Source: Aquificaceae bacterium (GTDB taxonomy: Bacteria; Aquificota; Aquificia; Aquificales; Aquificaceae). From it: DNA of 64,000 nucleotides. The stretch lies in contig JBBFKQ010000002.1 of NCBI GenBank assembly GCA_037481935.1, positions 62,001-126,000 on the forward strand, in the 5' to 3' direction. Every line of letters starts with the position of its first letter. Positions within the stretch are counted from its first letter, which is position 1. The notes beneath the pieces were generated by a model. That model made no database searches. It was given only the letters and a program-made list of their open reading frames with translations, and was not told the origin of the DNA. Positions 17,949 through 26,733 of the stretch are shown here, piece by piece. A program made the translations under genes and the position numbers.

Positions 17949-20033
17949 TCACCTCCTTTGGGGTTTTTGTAATGAATATATACCCAACAGCACGGTAGTG
18001 CCGTTGTTTATGAGGGTTGAAACAGATGGCCCGATAAGCCCCAGGGCTGAGCCTATCAGACCTATAGTATTTATAAGGCCGTTAAGCCTGTATGTGGTTT
18101 TGAGCTTCTTTACGGTGTGCTCCGCAATGTCCACCACATCCACCAGGTGCCAGAGGCTATCCCCGATGACGATGTCCGCCACCTCTATGGCTATGTCGGT
18201 TCCGCTCCTGAGGGAAATGCCCACGTCTGAGGAGGAAAGGGCTGGTGAATCGTTTACACCATCACCAACAAAGGCCACCACCCTTCCCTGTTTTTTAAGC
18301 TTTTCCACAACCTTTGCCTTCTCTGCAGGGAAAACCCTTGCGTAAAATTCTTCCAGACCAAGCTCCTTTGCCATATATCTGGCTATACCTTCGTTGTCCC
18401 CAGTGCAAAGTATGACCTTCTTACCCCTCTTTCTGAGCTCAGCAACCACATCCTTTGCCTCTTCTCTGAGTGGGTCTCTGAAGGTGAGAAGACCAACTAT
18501 TTTCCTTTCCCTCACAAGATAGAGAACGGACTTCGCCTCGGAGTGAAACTTATCCACAAGGTCTCTAACTTCCTGACTTATCCTTATCCTCTTCCTTTGC
18601 ATAAAACGGGTGCTTCCCAGCATGAACTTTGTTCCATTCAGCTCACCCTCTATACCCAGTCCTATGTGATACTGGGAGTTTTCTCTTGGGACAAGTTCCA
18701 GCCCCCTATCCTCTGCCAGCTTCACTATCGCCCTTGCCACCGGATGGGTTATCCTCTGTTCAAGGGAGGCGGCGTATCTGAGGGTTTCTTCTTCAGAAAT
18801 CTCAAGCCCCACCACATCCTCAACCACTGGATGCCCCACCGTTAGTGTTCCCGTCTTGTCCATGACAAAGGTGTCAACCCTTGAGAGGGCTTCCAGCTTT
18901 CCACCGCTCTTTATGAGTATGCCGTAAGTGGAGGCCTGTGCCACACTGGATAGCACCGTAAGAGGCGTTGTAAGATGAATACCCGTGTGGTAGTCTATGA
19001 TAAGTGTGGAGGTGAGCCTTCCCACCTGACCGCTGAGAAGGTAAGACAGCGTGCCAAGGCCAACGGTCGGCATCACAAGCCTGTTGGCGGTCTCTTCTGC
19101 CATCTTCTGTATGTTTATGGGCTCTTTTATGCTCTCCTCCACGATTTTTGCGATTTTTGCCACCACCGTTTCTTCTCCCACCTCTTCTACCCTTACGTAA
19201 AGTTTACCATCTTCAACGAAGGTGCCCGCAAAAACCTTATCGCCCACCTTTTTGTGAACCGGGTTTGACTCTCCCGTCAGGGATGCCTGGTTTACGAGAG
19301 CATCCCCTTCCTCCACTACACCGTCTGCAGGAATCTTTTCCCCGGCGTAGACAGCTATCAGGTCGCCCTTTTTAAGGTCAAGGGCCTTTATCTTTATAAC
19401 CTGACCATTGCCTATAAGGAGCCATGCAGTATCCTCCTTGTAGGAGAAGAGCTTTTCAATCTTTTCATAAGCCTTTTTCTCTACCCTTTCGGAGAGGTAA
19501 TCGCCAAGAGCCAGCAGGAATACCATGGTATGTGCAGAAAGTGGGTTCCCTGTGAGGCTTGCCAGCACTATGGCTGAGGAATCAAGAAAGTGAACATCAA
19601 GCTTTCTTCCTCTGAGGGAGCTTATAGCCTTTTCAAATATGGGCTTTGAGAGGAGCAGGGTCATGCCTGCGAGAAGTGGACCGGGAATTACGCCCCTCAG
19701 GAGGTATGGCAGAAAACCAGCGGTGCTCAGCATTAGCCAGCGAGATGTCCCCGTATCTTTCTTGTGAACACTCGCCCTTTCCCTTGAGAGGTCTTCAAGG
19801 AAAACATCCCTTGGTGTGTTCTCAATGTGGCTGAGAAACTCTATGAGGTCAAAGCTCTGAGGGTCATATTCAAGAATTAGTCTTCCTGAAGTTCTTGAGT
19901 AGCTTACCTTCCTTACGCCCCCAAACCTTGAAAAATAAGACTTGAGCGTTTCATCTGGATGGTGTAAATACTGAAAGAGGTATGATGTGAGCCTGAGCCT
20001 TCCAGGAGAGAGCCTTTCTACCCTGTAGGTCAT
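17949..20033 (-). CDS. P1B-like heavy-metal P-type ATPase with atypical membrane motif
   Basis: 694 residues. N-terminal domain (~1-80) resembles a degenerate heavy-metal-associated fold without CXXC. Actuator motif TGES at 253-256, phosphorylation motif DKTGT at 392-396, the HP locus THPVARAI near 429 (a P1B trait), and GDGVNDSPAL near the end. In the transmembrane helix where P1B pumps carry CPC, this protein reads IDYHTGIHLTTP (347-351 DYHTG), so Cys-Pro-Cys is absent. Ion and direction are therefore unknown. It is the fourth gene of a Pho-box operon; a role in ion balance under phosphate limitation is inferred. Confidence 0.85.
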   Translation of the reverse strand: MTYRVERLSPGRLRLTSYLFQYLHHPDETLKSYFSRFGGVRKVSYSRTSGRLILEYDPQSFDLIEFLSHIENTPRDVFLEDLSRERASVHKKDTGTSRWLMLSTAGFLPYLLRGVIPGPLLAGMTLLLSKPIFEKAISSLRGRKLDVHFLDSSAIVLASLTGNPLSAHTMVFLLALGDYLSERVEKKAYEKIEKLFSYKEDTAWLLIGNGQVIKIKALDLKKGDLIAVYAGEKIPADGVVEEGDALVNQASLTGESNPVHKKVGDKVFAGTFVEDGKLYVRVEEVGEETVVAKIAKIVEESIKEPINIQKMAEETANRLVMPTVGLGTLSYLLSGQVGRLTSTLIIDYHTGIHLTTPLTVLSSVAQASTYGILIKSGGKLEALSRVDTFVMDKTGTLTVGHPVVEDVVGLEISEEETLRYAASLEQRITHPVARAIVKLAEDRGLELVPRENSQYHIGLGIEGELNGTKFMLGSTRFMQRKRIRISQEVRDLVDKFHSEAKSVLYLVRERKIVGLLTFRDPLREEAKDVVAELRKRGKKVILCTGDNEGIARYMAKELGLEEFYARVFPAEKAKVVEKLKKQGRVVAFVGDGVNDSPALSSSDVGISLRSGTDIAIEVADIVIGDSLWHLVDVVDIAEHTVKKLKTTYRLNGLINTIGLIGSALGLIGPSVSTLINNGTTVLLGIYSLQKPQRR

Positions 20034-20233
20034 TCTGTTTTGCTCTCCTGCTGAAGCTTGAGCTCAAGGGCTTTCACCATTGCCTCAATCTCTCTCTGGG
20101 TCTCTTCCAGCCTTCTCTTTTCCTTTGCCCTGTCAAGCATGTAGAAGGCAAGCACCCCAAGACCAAAGCCAAGGGCAAAACTGAAAGGACCTGAACATAC
20201 TGCCTTTCCAAGTAGTGAAGTTATGTTGTTCAT
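20030..20233 (-). CDS. Small membrane-anchored coiled-coil protein
   Basis: 67 residues: one transmembrane helix near the N-terminus (FSFALGFGLGVLAFYML) followed by a charged coiled coil (KEKRRLEETQREIEAMVKAL). GAGGAGGTG ribosome site; overlaps the ATPase start by 4 nt. With the 104-residue protein upstream it forms a pair of single-span helical proteins that may associate with the pump. No family assigned. Confidence 0.65.
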   Translation of the reverse strand: MNNITSLLGKAVCSGPFSFALGFGLGVLAFYMLDRAKEKRRLEETQREIEAMVKALELKLQQESKTE

Positions 20234-20245
20234 GTTTTCACCTCC

Positions 20246-20560
20246 TCACAGTCTTTCCTTTATTCTCTGCAGAATTTCTTGCTGTTTCTGGAGAACTTCA
20301 AGCTTTTTCTCCACCTCAAGCCTGTAGAGGTGCTTAGCTTCAGATACCACATCTTCCCAGAACTCCTTTCCTTCCTCAAGATTTCCCGTGAGCCACTGCT
20401 GGAAGGCTATGACCTCCTTGGTGGTGGATACAAGGAAAGGTCTTGCGTCTCTCATGAGCCTACTGAGGACCACAAGCCCTGCAATGGCACCAAAGCCATA
20501 AAGCATCATGTTGGTTGAAAGGCACCCACCTATGGTGCTTGGAATGCTGACGTTAAACAT
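20246..20560 (-). CDS. Membrane-anchored helical protein (possibly DUF5132-like)
   Basis: 104 residues: one hydrophobic helix (MMLYGFGAIAGLVVLSRLM), then a long cytoplasmic helical region ending in EKKLEVLQKQQEILQRIKER. AAGGAGGT ribosome site before the ATG at 20560. Small proteins of this shape accompany P-type ATPases with DYxTG-type motifs in my recollection, but I cannot confirm the family without a search. Confidence 0.6.
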   Translation of the reverse strand: MFNVSIPSTIGGCLSTNMMLYGFGAIAGLVVLSRLMRDARPFLVSTTKEVIAFQQWLTGNLEEGKEFWEDVVSEAKHLYRLEVEKKLEVLQKQQEILQRIKERL

Positions 20561-20571
20561 GCCTTACCTCC

Positions 20572-20946
20572 TTATAGCTTATTCTTTAAATATGGTATAA
20601 GAAACATACTGCAGACTGCAAAGGAAATAAGCCCCACATTCCACCCAAGAAGAGCCATGCTAAAGCCCAGCTTTACTGCAGGATGTTTCAAAAAGGGCTG
20701 AATATAAAAATGCAGGTCTTCCCTTTCCAGCTTCTGGGGTGCTCTGCCACCCTTGAGGTTTTCAATGATGTAGTGGAAAAAACTCCCTTCTCTGAACTTC
20801 ACAAGAAGCGTTCTTGTGTTTTCTTTGTATTCAACCCCCTCAACCCCCTCCACCCCGTTCATGCCACGCAGAAACAGGTCCCTCTCTGCAACACTTGAGA
20901 AGTAAAGCCTTGCTTCACCTCTTCTGAGGGACACATATTCTATCAT
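20572..20946 (-). CDS. HMA_2-like domain protein with C-terminal membrane helix
   Basis: 124 residues. The N-terminal ~65 resemble a ferredoxin-like heavy-metal-associated fold lacking CXXC (GEARLYFSSVAERDLFLRGM... LLVKFREGSFFHYIIENL), similar in plan to the N-terminus of the P-type ATPase downstream. The tail holds hydrophobic stretches (LGFSMALLGWNVGLISFAVC). A repeat GVEGVEGVE lies in the first loop. First gene of the Pho-box ATPase operon; the -10 TATAAT is 8 nt from the ATG and there is no Shine-Dalgarno, so probably leaderless. Confidence 0.65.
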   Translation of the reverse strand: MIEYVSLRRGEARLYFSSVAERDLFLRGMNGVEGVEGVEYKENTRTLLVKFREGSFFHYIIENLKGGRAPQKLEREDLHFYIQPFLKHPAVKLGFSMALLGWNVGLISFAVCSMFLIPYLKNKL

Positions 20947-20954
20947 TAGGGAAG

Positions 20955-20987
20955 ATTATAAAGTAGGATTGTTAAGATTTGGTTAAG
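20955..20987 (-). promoter_or_regulatory. Pho-box promoter C of the P-type ATPase operon
   Basis: Read on the minus strand: CTTAACC (20987-20981), AAAT, CTTAACA (20976-20970), 9 nt, TATAAT (20960-20955), 8 nt, ATG. The first repeat contains the TAA stop of the CZB-like gene upstream. Confidence 0.8.
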
Positions 20988-21378
20988 GATAGCGGACCTC
21001 TTCGAGACCTTTTAGCATACGCTCCAGTTTCATCAGGAGATGATAAAGGGTCAGGGATGTATCCTGCATCTGCTTTACAAGGTTTTCATCGGGTTCCTTC
21101 GTGTTTATGTTCTTCCCTATCTCGTGAAACCTGCAGTGAACCTCTTCTATCTGAAGCAGCACATCCCTTATATGTTGGGGAAATTCATCTATTCTAGGCA
21201 TTACGTCTCTGTAGAAGGTCTGCCCAAAGGCACAGCAGTTCTCTTTTGTATCCCTGCAACACTCCTTATGGTTAAAGTCTTTTCTATTTTCTATGGCCCT
21301 CTTAAGCCTCTTCAGATAAAGCTCATGCTGTGCCAGATAAAACCTCACATCTATCACAGTGCTCGCTCCAGCCCGCAT
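20983..21378 (-). CDS. CZB-like zinc-binding domain protein
   Basis: 131 residues from the ATG at 21378; the frame stays open to 21450. Conserved-looking His/Cys pattern: AQHELYLKRL near the start, a central CCAFGQTFYRDV and VHCRFHEIGK, which matches the chemoreceptor zinc-binding (CZB) layout H...C-x-(F/L)-G...H-x-x-(F/V)-H. CZB domains sense zinc, redox or chlorine species, usually within chemoreceptors or diguanylate cyclases; here the domain stands alone. A minus-strand TATAAT at 21387-21382 lies only 3 nt from this ATG, so the true start could be slightly downstream. Its stop lies in Pho promoter C. Confidence 0.65.
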   Translation of the reverse strand: MRAGASTVIDVRFYLAQHELYLKRLKRAIENRKDFNHKECCRDTKENCCAFGQTFYRDVMPRIDEFPQHIRDVLLQIEEVHCRFHEIGKNINTKEPDENLVKQMQDTSLTLYHLLMKLERMLKGLEEVRYP

Positions 21379-21402
21379 TAAATTATAACAAACAAGCAGT
21401 GT

Positions 21403-21408
21403 TAAAAT
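21403..21408 (+). promoter_or_regulatory. Putative -10 of thrB, leaderless spacing
   Basis: TAAAAT 7 nt before the thrB ATG with no ribosome site between. No convincing -35 at 16-18 nt. The spacing equals that of other suspected leaderless genes in the window. Confidence 0.35.
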
Positions 21409-21415
21409 TTTCTGC

Positions 21416-22315
21416 ATGTTTAAAATCGTAGTTCCCGCCAGCACCAGCAACTTTGGCTCTGGCTTTGATACCTTTGGGCTTGCACTAAGCCTCTATAACG
21501 ACTTCATGGTGGAATTTTCAGAGGAATACTCGGTTGAAATTGAGAGCGAAGGTGGCCATCTGCCGAGGGACAGAAACAATCTCTTTATAAAGGCATACGC
21601 AAGGGCATGTCAGCTGTCAGGAATACCAGAAAAACCCATAAGGCTCAAACAGTTAAACAGGGTGCCCACCGCAAGGGGTCTTGGTTCATCAGCCACCGCC
21701 ATAGTAGGAGGCATTTCTGCCTTTGAAGTTCTCCACCATGTAAAGTTAAGCCTTGAGGATAAACTCAGGATTGCCTTTGAGTTTGAGCCTCATCCTGATA
21801 ACCTGCTTCCTGCTCTTCTTGGGGGCTTCGTGGTGTGTGCAGGCTCTGAGGAAGGGGTGAAGTTTCTCAGGCTTGACTTTCCTGAGGAGCTAAAGGTTGT
21901 GGTCTGCATTCCCCATTTTGAGCTCTCCACTCAGAAGGCAAGGGAGGTGTTAAAGAGGGAGGTTTCTCTGAAAGATGCAGTCTTTAACCTTCAGAGGTCT
22001 GCCCTCTTTGTGGGGGCGTTGCTTTCTGGCAGGTTTGACCTCCTGAGGGAAGCGGTAAAAGACAGGCTTCATCAACCCCACAGGGCTGAGCTCATACCCG
22101 GGTTCTGGAAAGTCATGGAAAGTGCCTATTCTGCAGGTGCGGTGGCCCTTTTCCTGAGCGGTGCAGGACCCTCCATAGCGGGTCTATGTCTTAAAAACTG
22201 CGATGGGGTGGGAAAAGCTATGGTGGAAGCCTTCAGAGAAAGGGGAATAAGCTCAACATACATGGTGCTCTCTTCATCTCGGGAGGGTGTAAGGGTTGAA
22301 AATCCTGACCCTTGA
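21416..22315 (+). CDS. thrB: Homoserine kinase
   Basis: 299 residues, GHMP kinase fold. It phosphorylates homoserine in threonine biosynthesis. The ATP-binding loop PTARGLGSSATAIVGG and the N-terminal substrate motif PASTSNFGSGFDTFGLAL are both seen, plus the C-terminal LSGAGPSIAGL. Length is normal (~300). No Shine-Dalgarno is visible before the ATG. It overlaps coaX by 20 nt. Confidence 0.95.
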   Translation: MFKIVVPASTSNFGSGFDTFGLALSLYNDFMVEFSEEYSVEIESEGGHLPRDRNNLFIKAYARACQLSGIPEKPIRLKQLNRVPTARGLGSSATAIVGGISAFEVLHHVKLSLEDKLRIAFEFEPHPDNLLPALLGGFVVCAGSEEGVKFLRLDFPEELKVVVCIPHFELSTQKAREVLKREVSLKDAVFNLQRSALFVGALLSGRFDLLREAVKDRLHQPHRAELIPGFWKVMESAYSAGAVALFLSGAGPSIAGLCLKNCDGVGKAMVEAFRERGISSTYMVLSSSREGVRVENPDP

Positions 22316-22976
22316 TGTGGGGAACACATCGGTGGACGCCTGCCTTTTTGAGGGCACTCTCTCCTACCTTGGAAAGTTTAGACATACAGACCTTCCCAGA
22401 GTTGAAGCGGACATGGTGCTCGTGTCCTCTGTCAGACCTTCTGCCAATGCCCTTGTGAAAGAAGTCTATCCGGAGGCAAAGTTCATAAAGGCGGAGCATG
22501 TGCCCGTCAGGACTGCCTTTGAGGGAAAGGAAAGGGTGGGCGTTGACAGGCTTCTCAACCTCTTTGGTGCTGTAAGGCTATACGGTGAAAACGTGGTGGT
22601 CGCCAGCCTTGGGACTGCTCTTGTGGTTGACCTTGCGGTGGATGGCGTCTTTCAGGGTGGCTTTATAACCCTCGGGATTGGCTCTGGGCTTGAGTGCCTG
22701 TCCCAAAGGGCAGAGCTAATACCACCTCTGACCTTCAAAAGGGTTCACCCAGACATAGGCACGGATACGGAAAGCGCCATCCTTGGAGGCTTCATAAAGC
22801 AGAGCATGCACTTTTTGAGGGGATGCCTCAGCGAATGGCAGGAGCTTTATGGCAGAAGCCTCAGGCTGGTGATAACGGGTGGCGATGGCTGGCTTTTTGA
22901 GGAAGTGGGCGTTTACGACCCCCTTCTCATTCACAGGGCTATGCTTCTTCTCTATAGCCCTTTACAAACTCTATAG
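22296..22976 (+). CDS. coaX: Type III pantothenate kinase
   Basis: 226 residues from a TTG inside the end of thrB; no ATG fits the N-terminal family motif [15 protein letters not shown]. CoaX phosphorylates pantothenate in CoA biosynthesis and belongs to the ASKHA fold. The second motif, VGVDRLLN, and the glycine-rich [10 protein letters not shown] and [12 protein letters not shown] follow in order. Slightly short for the family (~250). Its 3' end overlaps the convergent nucleotidyltransferase by 38 nt. Confidence 0.92.
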   Translation: MKILTLDVGNTSVDACLFEGTLSYLGKFRHTDLPRVEADMVLVSSVRPSANALVKEVYPEAKFIKAEHVPVRTAFEGKERVGVDRLLNLFGAVRLYGENVVVASLGTALVVDLAVDGVFQGGFITLGIGSGLECLSQRAELIPPLTFKRVHPDIGTDTESAILGGFIKQSMHFLRGCLSEWQELYGRSLRLVITGGDGWLFEEVGVYDPLLIHRAMLLLYSPLQTL

Positions 22977-24456
22977 CCTCCTCCTTTGTCCTTACCCTCC
23001 CATCCAGCTGTGCCTCCTCGAGAGCCTTCTTTATCCTCCCGACCTGTGGTCCCGGCTCAATGCCCAGAAGCTCCATTATCTCCCTGCCGTCAAGGAGAGC
23101 TTTTACTGGCATCCTTGAGAGTCTGACTCTTCTGAAGCTTACAAGGTCATGGATTGTCTCAAGAAGTCTCTTTATTTCCACCTCCTCATCACCGCTCCCG
23201 AGGGCGTCCGCAATGGCGTGAAGGAAAAGGTGGGGTGCTATATCTCCACACTCTCTCCAGAAGTTTGCCCTTCCTCTATCGGTGAGCTGACCCTTAAAGA
23301 GAGACTCTCTTAGGTAGAAGGGTCTGAGGTGTTCCCTTACAAGCTTTGCTACAAACTCTGTGGCATGTTCCCCCCACCTGTAGGTTTTCCCGTATTCTCT
23401 TACCATGTCCGCACCCAGCTTATCGTGGTTGTAGAAGGTGACCTTGCCCTCTCTCACCTCAAAGGTATGGGGCTTTGCAAGGTCATGAAAGAGGGCTGAA
23501 AGCTTGAGAAGCTCAAGGTCAGAAAACTCACCGAGCACCTCCATCCTTCCAAAGTCCTCAAGAAGCTCTGCAGGCAGATACCTGTCCCGTTCTTCTATAA
23601 CCCTCTCCAAGAACTCCAGCACCTTAAAGACATGCTCCTCAAGGGGATAAACATGATGCTCACCCTGGTCCTTTACCTCCTTCCAGCGGGCTGTGTCTGG
23701 AAAAAGCGTCTGCAGGACGCCGTGCGCGTATAGCTCCCTGAGAACTCTGTAGCTGCCGGAAGCTCTCAGAACCTTAAAGAGCTCAAGGGTAATCCTCTCC
23801 GCCGGAGCCCTCCTGAGCAGATGCCCCTTTTCCCTCACAAAGCGGTAAAAATCCTCCGTGAGCTCCAGCCCTTTTTCTACCGCAAGGCGAAAGCCCCTGA
23901 GGATCCTGACCGGGTCTTCTTCGAGGTTTTTCAGAAATACGGGTCTCAAAAGCCCTCGCTCCAGGTCCTCCACGCCATGGGCGGGGTCGTAAATCAGAGT
24001 TTGCTTTGCTCCAATGCTGAGCACATCGTCAATACTCACTGCCATGGCGTTGGCGGTAAAGTCCCTCGAGAGCAGGTCTTCCACCAGAGCCTTCTCCACA
24101 TCTCTACCCTTTATCTGGGCAAAGTCAAACCTGTATTTGTAGGGACCAAGCCTGAGAACCACAGTCGCTATGGTGGGTCTCTTTATGAAGAGCCCCTTCT
24201 TCTCAAACTCAAAGTAAGAACCGCCTATTCTCTCCGCCAGCCTTTTTGCGGTCTCTCTGGGGTCGCAGGTCACAAGAAGGTCCACATCTATATGGTATCC
24301 CACAGACTCTCCCAGAAGCCTGTCTCTAACCCACCCACCCACTATAAAACAGAGTGCTTCCCTTGGAAGAACCCTTGCAATATCGTCAAAGTAAGTCATG
24401 TAAAAGTTGAGCCCGTGGGCTGTGTGTTTTATGCCCTTCTCAAAGAGGACATCCAT
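22939..24456 (-). CDS. tRNA nucleotidyltransferase (CCA-type) with HD domain
   Basis: 505 residues. Class II polymerase-beta fold head: [10 protein letters not shown] and the catalytic pair in HIDVDLLV, then the [10 protein letters not shown] motif and neck/body ([19 protein letters not shown]). A C-terminal HD domain ([21 protein letters not shown]) is present. In Aquifex the CCA end is built by two separate enzymes, one adding CC and one adding A; the length here is close to the shorter of the two, but which activity this protein has cannot be read from sequence alone. The fMet tRNA in this window lacks an encoded CCA, so the function is needed. Confidence 0.88.
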   Translation of the reverse strand: MDVLFEKGIKHTAHGLNFYMTYFDDIARVLPREALCFIVGGWVRDRLLGESVGYHIDVDLLVTCDPRETAKRLAERIGGSYFEFEKKGLFIKRPTIATVVLRLGPYKYRFDFAQIKGRDVEKALVEDLLSRDFTANAMAVSIDDVLSIGAKQTLIYDPAHGVEDLERGLLRPVFLKNLEEDPVRILRGFRLAVEKGLELTEDFYRFVREKGHLLRRAPAERITLELFKVLRASGSYRVLRELYAHGVLQTLFPDTARWKEVKDQGEHHVYPLEEHVFKVLEFLERVIEERDRYLPAELLEDFGRMEVLGEFSDLELLKLSALFHDLAKPHTFEVREGKVTFYNHDKLGADMVREYGKTYRWGEHATEFVAKLVREHLRPFYLRESLFKGQLTDRGRANFWRECGDIAPHLFLHAIADALGSGDEEVEIKRLLETIHDLVSFRRVRLSRMPVKALLDGREIMELLGIEPGPQVGRIKKALEEAQLDGRVRTKEEAIEFVKGYREEA

Positions 24457-24482
24457 GGGACTTAAATATATGCAGTCTTCTT

Positions 24483-24515
24483 CTTAACGAAAACTTAACA
24501 CTCTGGGGGTAAACT
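24483..24515 (+). promoter_or_regulatory. Pho-box promoter D of the GTPase/EAL-GGDEF operon
   Basis: CTTAACG (24483), AAAA, CTTAACA (24494), 9 nt, TAAACT (24510-24515). A 21-nt stretch with AAAGGAGGA precedes the ATG at 24537, so this mRNA has a short normal leader. Confidence 0.8.
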
Positions 24516-24536
24516 CATAGACAAAGGAGGAAAGCC

Positions 24537-25043
24537 ATGGAGCTTTTCAAAAATCCTCAGGGACTTCTGGAAATTGTGACGGAGCAGGTGGGTCTTATCG
24601 GTGGGGAGATGGCCGGAAAAACCTTCCGCAGGCTTGTGGAAGAGCTCAATGGGACAGACCCGCTCGTAGCCATAGAGAGAAGCATCTCATACATCTTTGA
24701 CCGGGCTGGAAGCGTGCTTATGGGACATATAGGCAGGAGGGTTGCCCTTGAATCTCAGGCTCTTCACAACTTCTTCGGGCTTCCTACCAATGACTACAGG
24801 CTCAGCATGGAACTGAAATATCCCATAATTGACACTTTGAAAAACAATGGTATAGAGCCCACGAGAGGAATGCTGTGCTCTCTCTGCAAAGGTTACATGC
24901 AGGGGACTGCAGAAAGGATAAACCTTGGCAATCTCAGGGAGGTAGTTCACAGGGAGGGCGTATGCCAGTTTTTCTTTGGAGGTGAAGAAAATGGACCTGC
25001 TGGACTACAGCCTGAGCCAGCAAGAGCTGGAGGAAATAACTAA
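24537..25043 (+). CDS. V4R-like domain protein
   Basis: 168 residues. The second half resembles a V4R/4VR small-molecule-binding domain: CSLCKGYMQGTAERIN followed by VVHREGVCQFFFGG, with three cysteines spaced as in V4R proteins that bind metal or hydrocarbons. The first half is helical. First gene of a six-gene operon ahead of pst; as such it is a candidate sensor for the roadblock/GTPase pair. Assignment is by eye and moderate. It overlaps the roadblock gene by 53 nt. Confidence 0.6.
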   Translation: MELFKNPQGLLEIVTEQVGLIGGEMAGKTFRRLVEELNGTDPLVAIERSISYIFDRAGSVLMGHIGRRVALESQALHNFFGLPTNDYRLSMELKYPIIDTLKNNGIEPTRGMLCSLCKGYMQGTAERINLGNLREVVHREGVCQFFFGGEENGPAGLQPEPARAGGNN

Positions 25044-25440
25044 TAGGCTTCAGGATTTTAAAAACTCCCTTTTTCTTGAGCTTGTGGTGCTTATGGACGA
25101 TGGGGGGAGGCTTGTGAGCTATGCACCCTACGTGGATACTCTAAAACCCATGGTTCAGCGGGTCGCCATCGTAGGTGCGGCGGTTGTGGGTGCGGTGGAC
25201 CAGCTTGAGCATGTGATATCTTCCAAGAGAAACATGTATTTCTCTGGAGTAGACAAGAACATGTATGTGCACGTGATAGACCAAAAGTTTCTGCTTGCAT
25301 CGGTCTTTAATCATAAGGTTCCTCTCGGAAGCGTCAAGCTCATGAAAGAAAGACTGTCAAGAGAGATAGGGGAAATACTTAAAAGGGCGAGAAGCAGAAA
25401 CCAGAAAAAGGTGGTAAGGTTTGAGGACCTTGCTATATGA
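24991..25440 (+). CDS. Roadblock/LC7 domain protein
   Basis: 149 residues from the ATG preceded by TGGAGGTGAA; an in-frame TTG 15 nt earlier overlaps the ribosome site and is not the start. The roadblock core is ELVVLMDDGGRLVSYAPY, then a helix and KNMYVHVIDQKFLLASVF. Such proteins (MglB-like) act as GTPase-activating or scaffold partners of small GTPases, and an MglA-like GTPase follows with a 4-nt overlap. The last ~25 residues are basic. Confidence 0.82.
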   Translation: MDLLDYSLSQQELEEITNRLQDFKNSLFLELVVLMDDGGRLVSYAPYVDTLKPMVQRVAIVGAAVVGAVDQLEHVISSKRNMYFSGVDKNMYVHVIDQKFLLASVFNHKVPLGSVKLMKERLSREIGEILKRARSRNQKKVVRFEDLAI

Positions 25441-25967
25441 ACCTGCGCATACTTTACCACGGACTTGGTATGGCGGGCAAAACCACAAACCTTGAAAAGC
25501 TCAGGGAAATATATGCCTCCTTTGTAAATGACAGGCTTCATCAGCAGACCACCGAAGGCAGGACCGTTTACCTTGACATACTCGCTCTTAACCTCAAAAC
25601 AAAGACAGGTAATGAAGAGGTAGAGGTGAGCCTTTTCACCACTCCAGGACAGGAAAGGTTCAAAATTCTCAGAAAGTGGATATTTGGACATGTGGATGGG
25701 CTTGTGATGGTGTTAGATTCCTCCAGAAGTCTTGAGGAGAATCTCAAGGCTTACCAGGAGCTGGAAGAATACGGACTTACTTCCCTGCCGGTAGTGGTTC
25801 AGGCGAACAAGCGGGATGCAGACAACCCCATTCCTATGGAAGAAATATCAAGGGCCTTTGACGGCCTTAAAGTGCTGGAAGCGATTGCGAAGGATGGGCT
25901 GGGTGTTGCAGAGACTTTCAGGGCAATTATCAGGGAGGTTCTCCATGCAAAGGCTCATGCTGGCTGA
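25437..25967 (+). CDS. MglA-like small Ras-family GTPase
   Basis: 176 residues. G1 is GLGMAGKTTN, G3 is TTPGQERF and G4 is NKRD (QANKRDAD); the aspartate of the usual DxxG is replaced by TPGQ as in MglA and Arf/Gtr-related bacterial GTPases. MglA proteins with roadblock partners set cell polarity and motility in Myxococcus and Thermus. Here the pair sits in a Pho-box operon with an EAL-GGDEF protein. Polarity or motility output under phosphate stress is an inference. Confidence 0.88.
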   Translation: MNLRILYHGLGMAGKTTNLEKLREIYASFVNDRLHQQTTEGRTVYLDILALNLKTKTGNEEVEVSLFTTPGQERFKILRKWIFGHVDGLVMVLDSSRSLEENLKAYQELEEYGLTSLPVVVQANKRDADNPIPMEEISRAFDGLKVLEAIAKDGLGVAETFRAIIREVLHAKAHAG

Positions 25968-26733
25968 GCTAAGCCTCAAGCTCAGGCCTCTTTATGGACC
26001 CTTTCACAGGGACATGGTGAACGTCTCATGGCTCACGGAAACGGTTAGCAGTTCTCTCAGGTCAGGCTACTTTATGCTTCAGAGTCTGGAAGGACTTGAG
26101 TTCGTTCCAGTGCTTGAAGGAAGGTTAAAAGGTGCTCTGTCAGAAGAATTTGAGCTTATTAGCTTTTACTCCACACTTGAAAACTTCGTTGTGCATGCTT
26201 TTGAACTTTACGAGAAGTATCGTCTTCCACTTTACAGCGACAGACCCCTCTGGGTGAACTTAGAGAGCATAAACTTCAACATAAGGGAGTTTTTTAAAAA
26301 ACTTCAAGATTTTGAGGTCACAGGCTTTATGCTGGTGGACAACAGGGTAAAGCTCATAAGGGGAACACTGCTTTTGCAGAAAGGCTTGGTGGTGGGAGCC
26401 CATTACGCAGAAGAAAGTGGCAGGAACGCTCTCGTAAAGATTATTGAGGACCTCGGCAAAGACATGTGCTCCATGAAGGTGTATGAGATACCCGAGGAGC
26501 TACTTTCCTTTCTCTTACTTGACTGTGAACTTGCCGGTCTGTATCAGAGCTTTGAAGACGTGCCTTTCAAAAGCCTTTCTGGAACTGCTATTGTGGTAAG
26601 CGTATCGCCTGAAAAGTATGGATACCTTATTTTCTCTCAGGGTGAGGAGGTTTTCAGCGAAGGCTTTGAAGAAGACGCACCTTTTATGAGCTTTTGCTAC
26701 CTTCAGGAGTTGTGGCATCCGTGGAACCCATGA
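25945..26733 (+). CDS. Uncharacterised protein of the GTPase operon
   Basis: 262 residues from the ATG after GGGAGGTT (a longer frame to 25816 lies inside the GTPase gene). No family recognised with confidence. The middle (INFNIREFFKKLQDFEVTG... GTLLLQKGLVVGAHY) resembles DUF4388-like modules in which a short helix precedes a beta hairpin, and which occur beside MglA and response regulators. It overlaps the GTPase gene by 23 nt and the next gene by 4 nt (ATGA). Confidence 0.65.
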   Translation: MQRLMLAELSLKLRPLYGPFHRDMVNVSWLTETVSSSLRSGYFMLQSLEGLEFVPVLEGRLKGALSEEFELISFYSTLENFVVHAFELYEKYRLPLYSDRPLWVNLESINFNIREFFKKLQDFEVTGFMLVDNRVKLIRGTLLLQKGLVVGAHYAEESGRNALVKIIEDLGKDMCSMKVYEIPEELLSFLLLDCELAGLYQSFEDVPFKSLSGTAIVVSVSPEKYGYLIFSQGEEVFSEGFEEDAPFMSFCYLQELWHPWNP

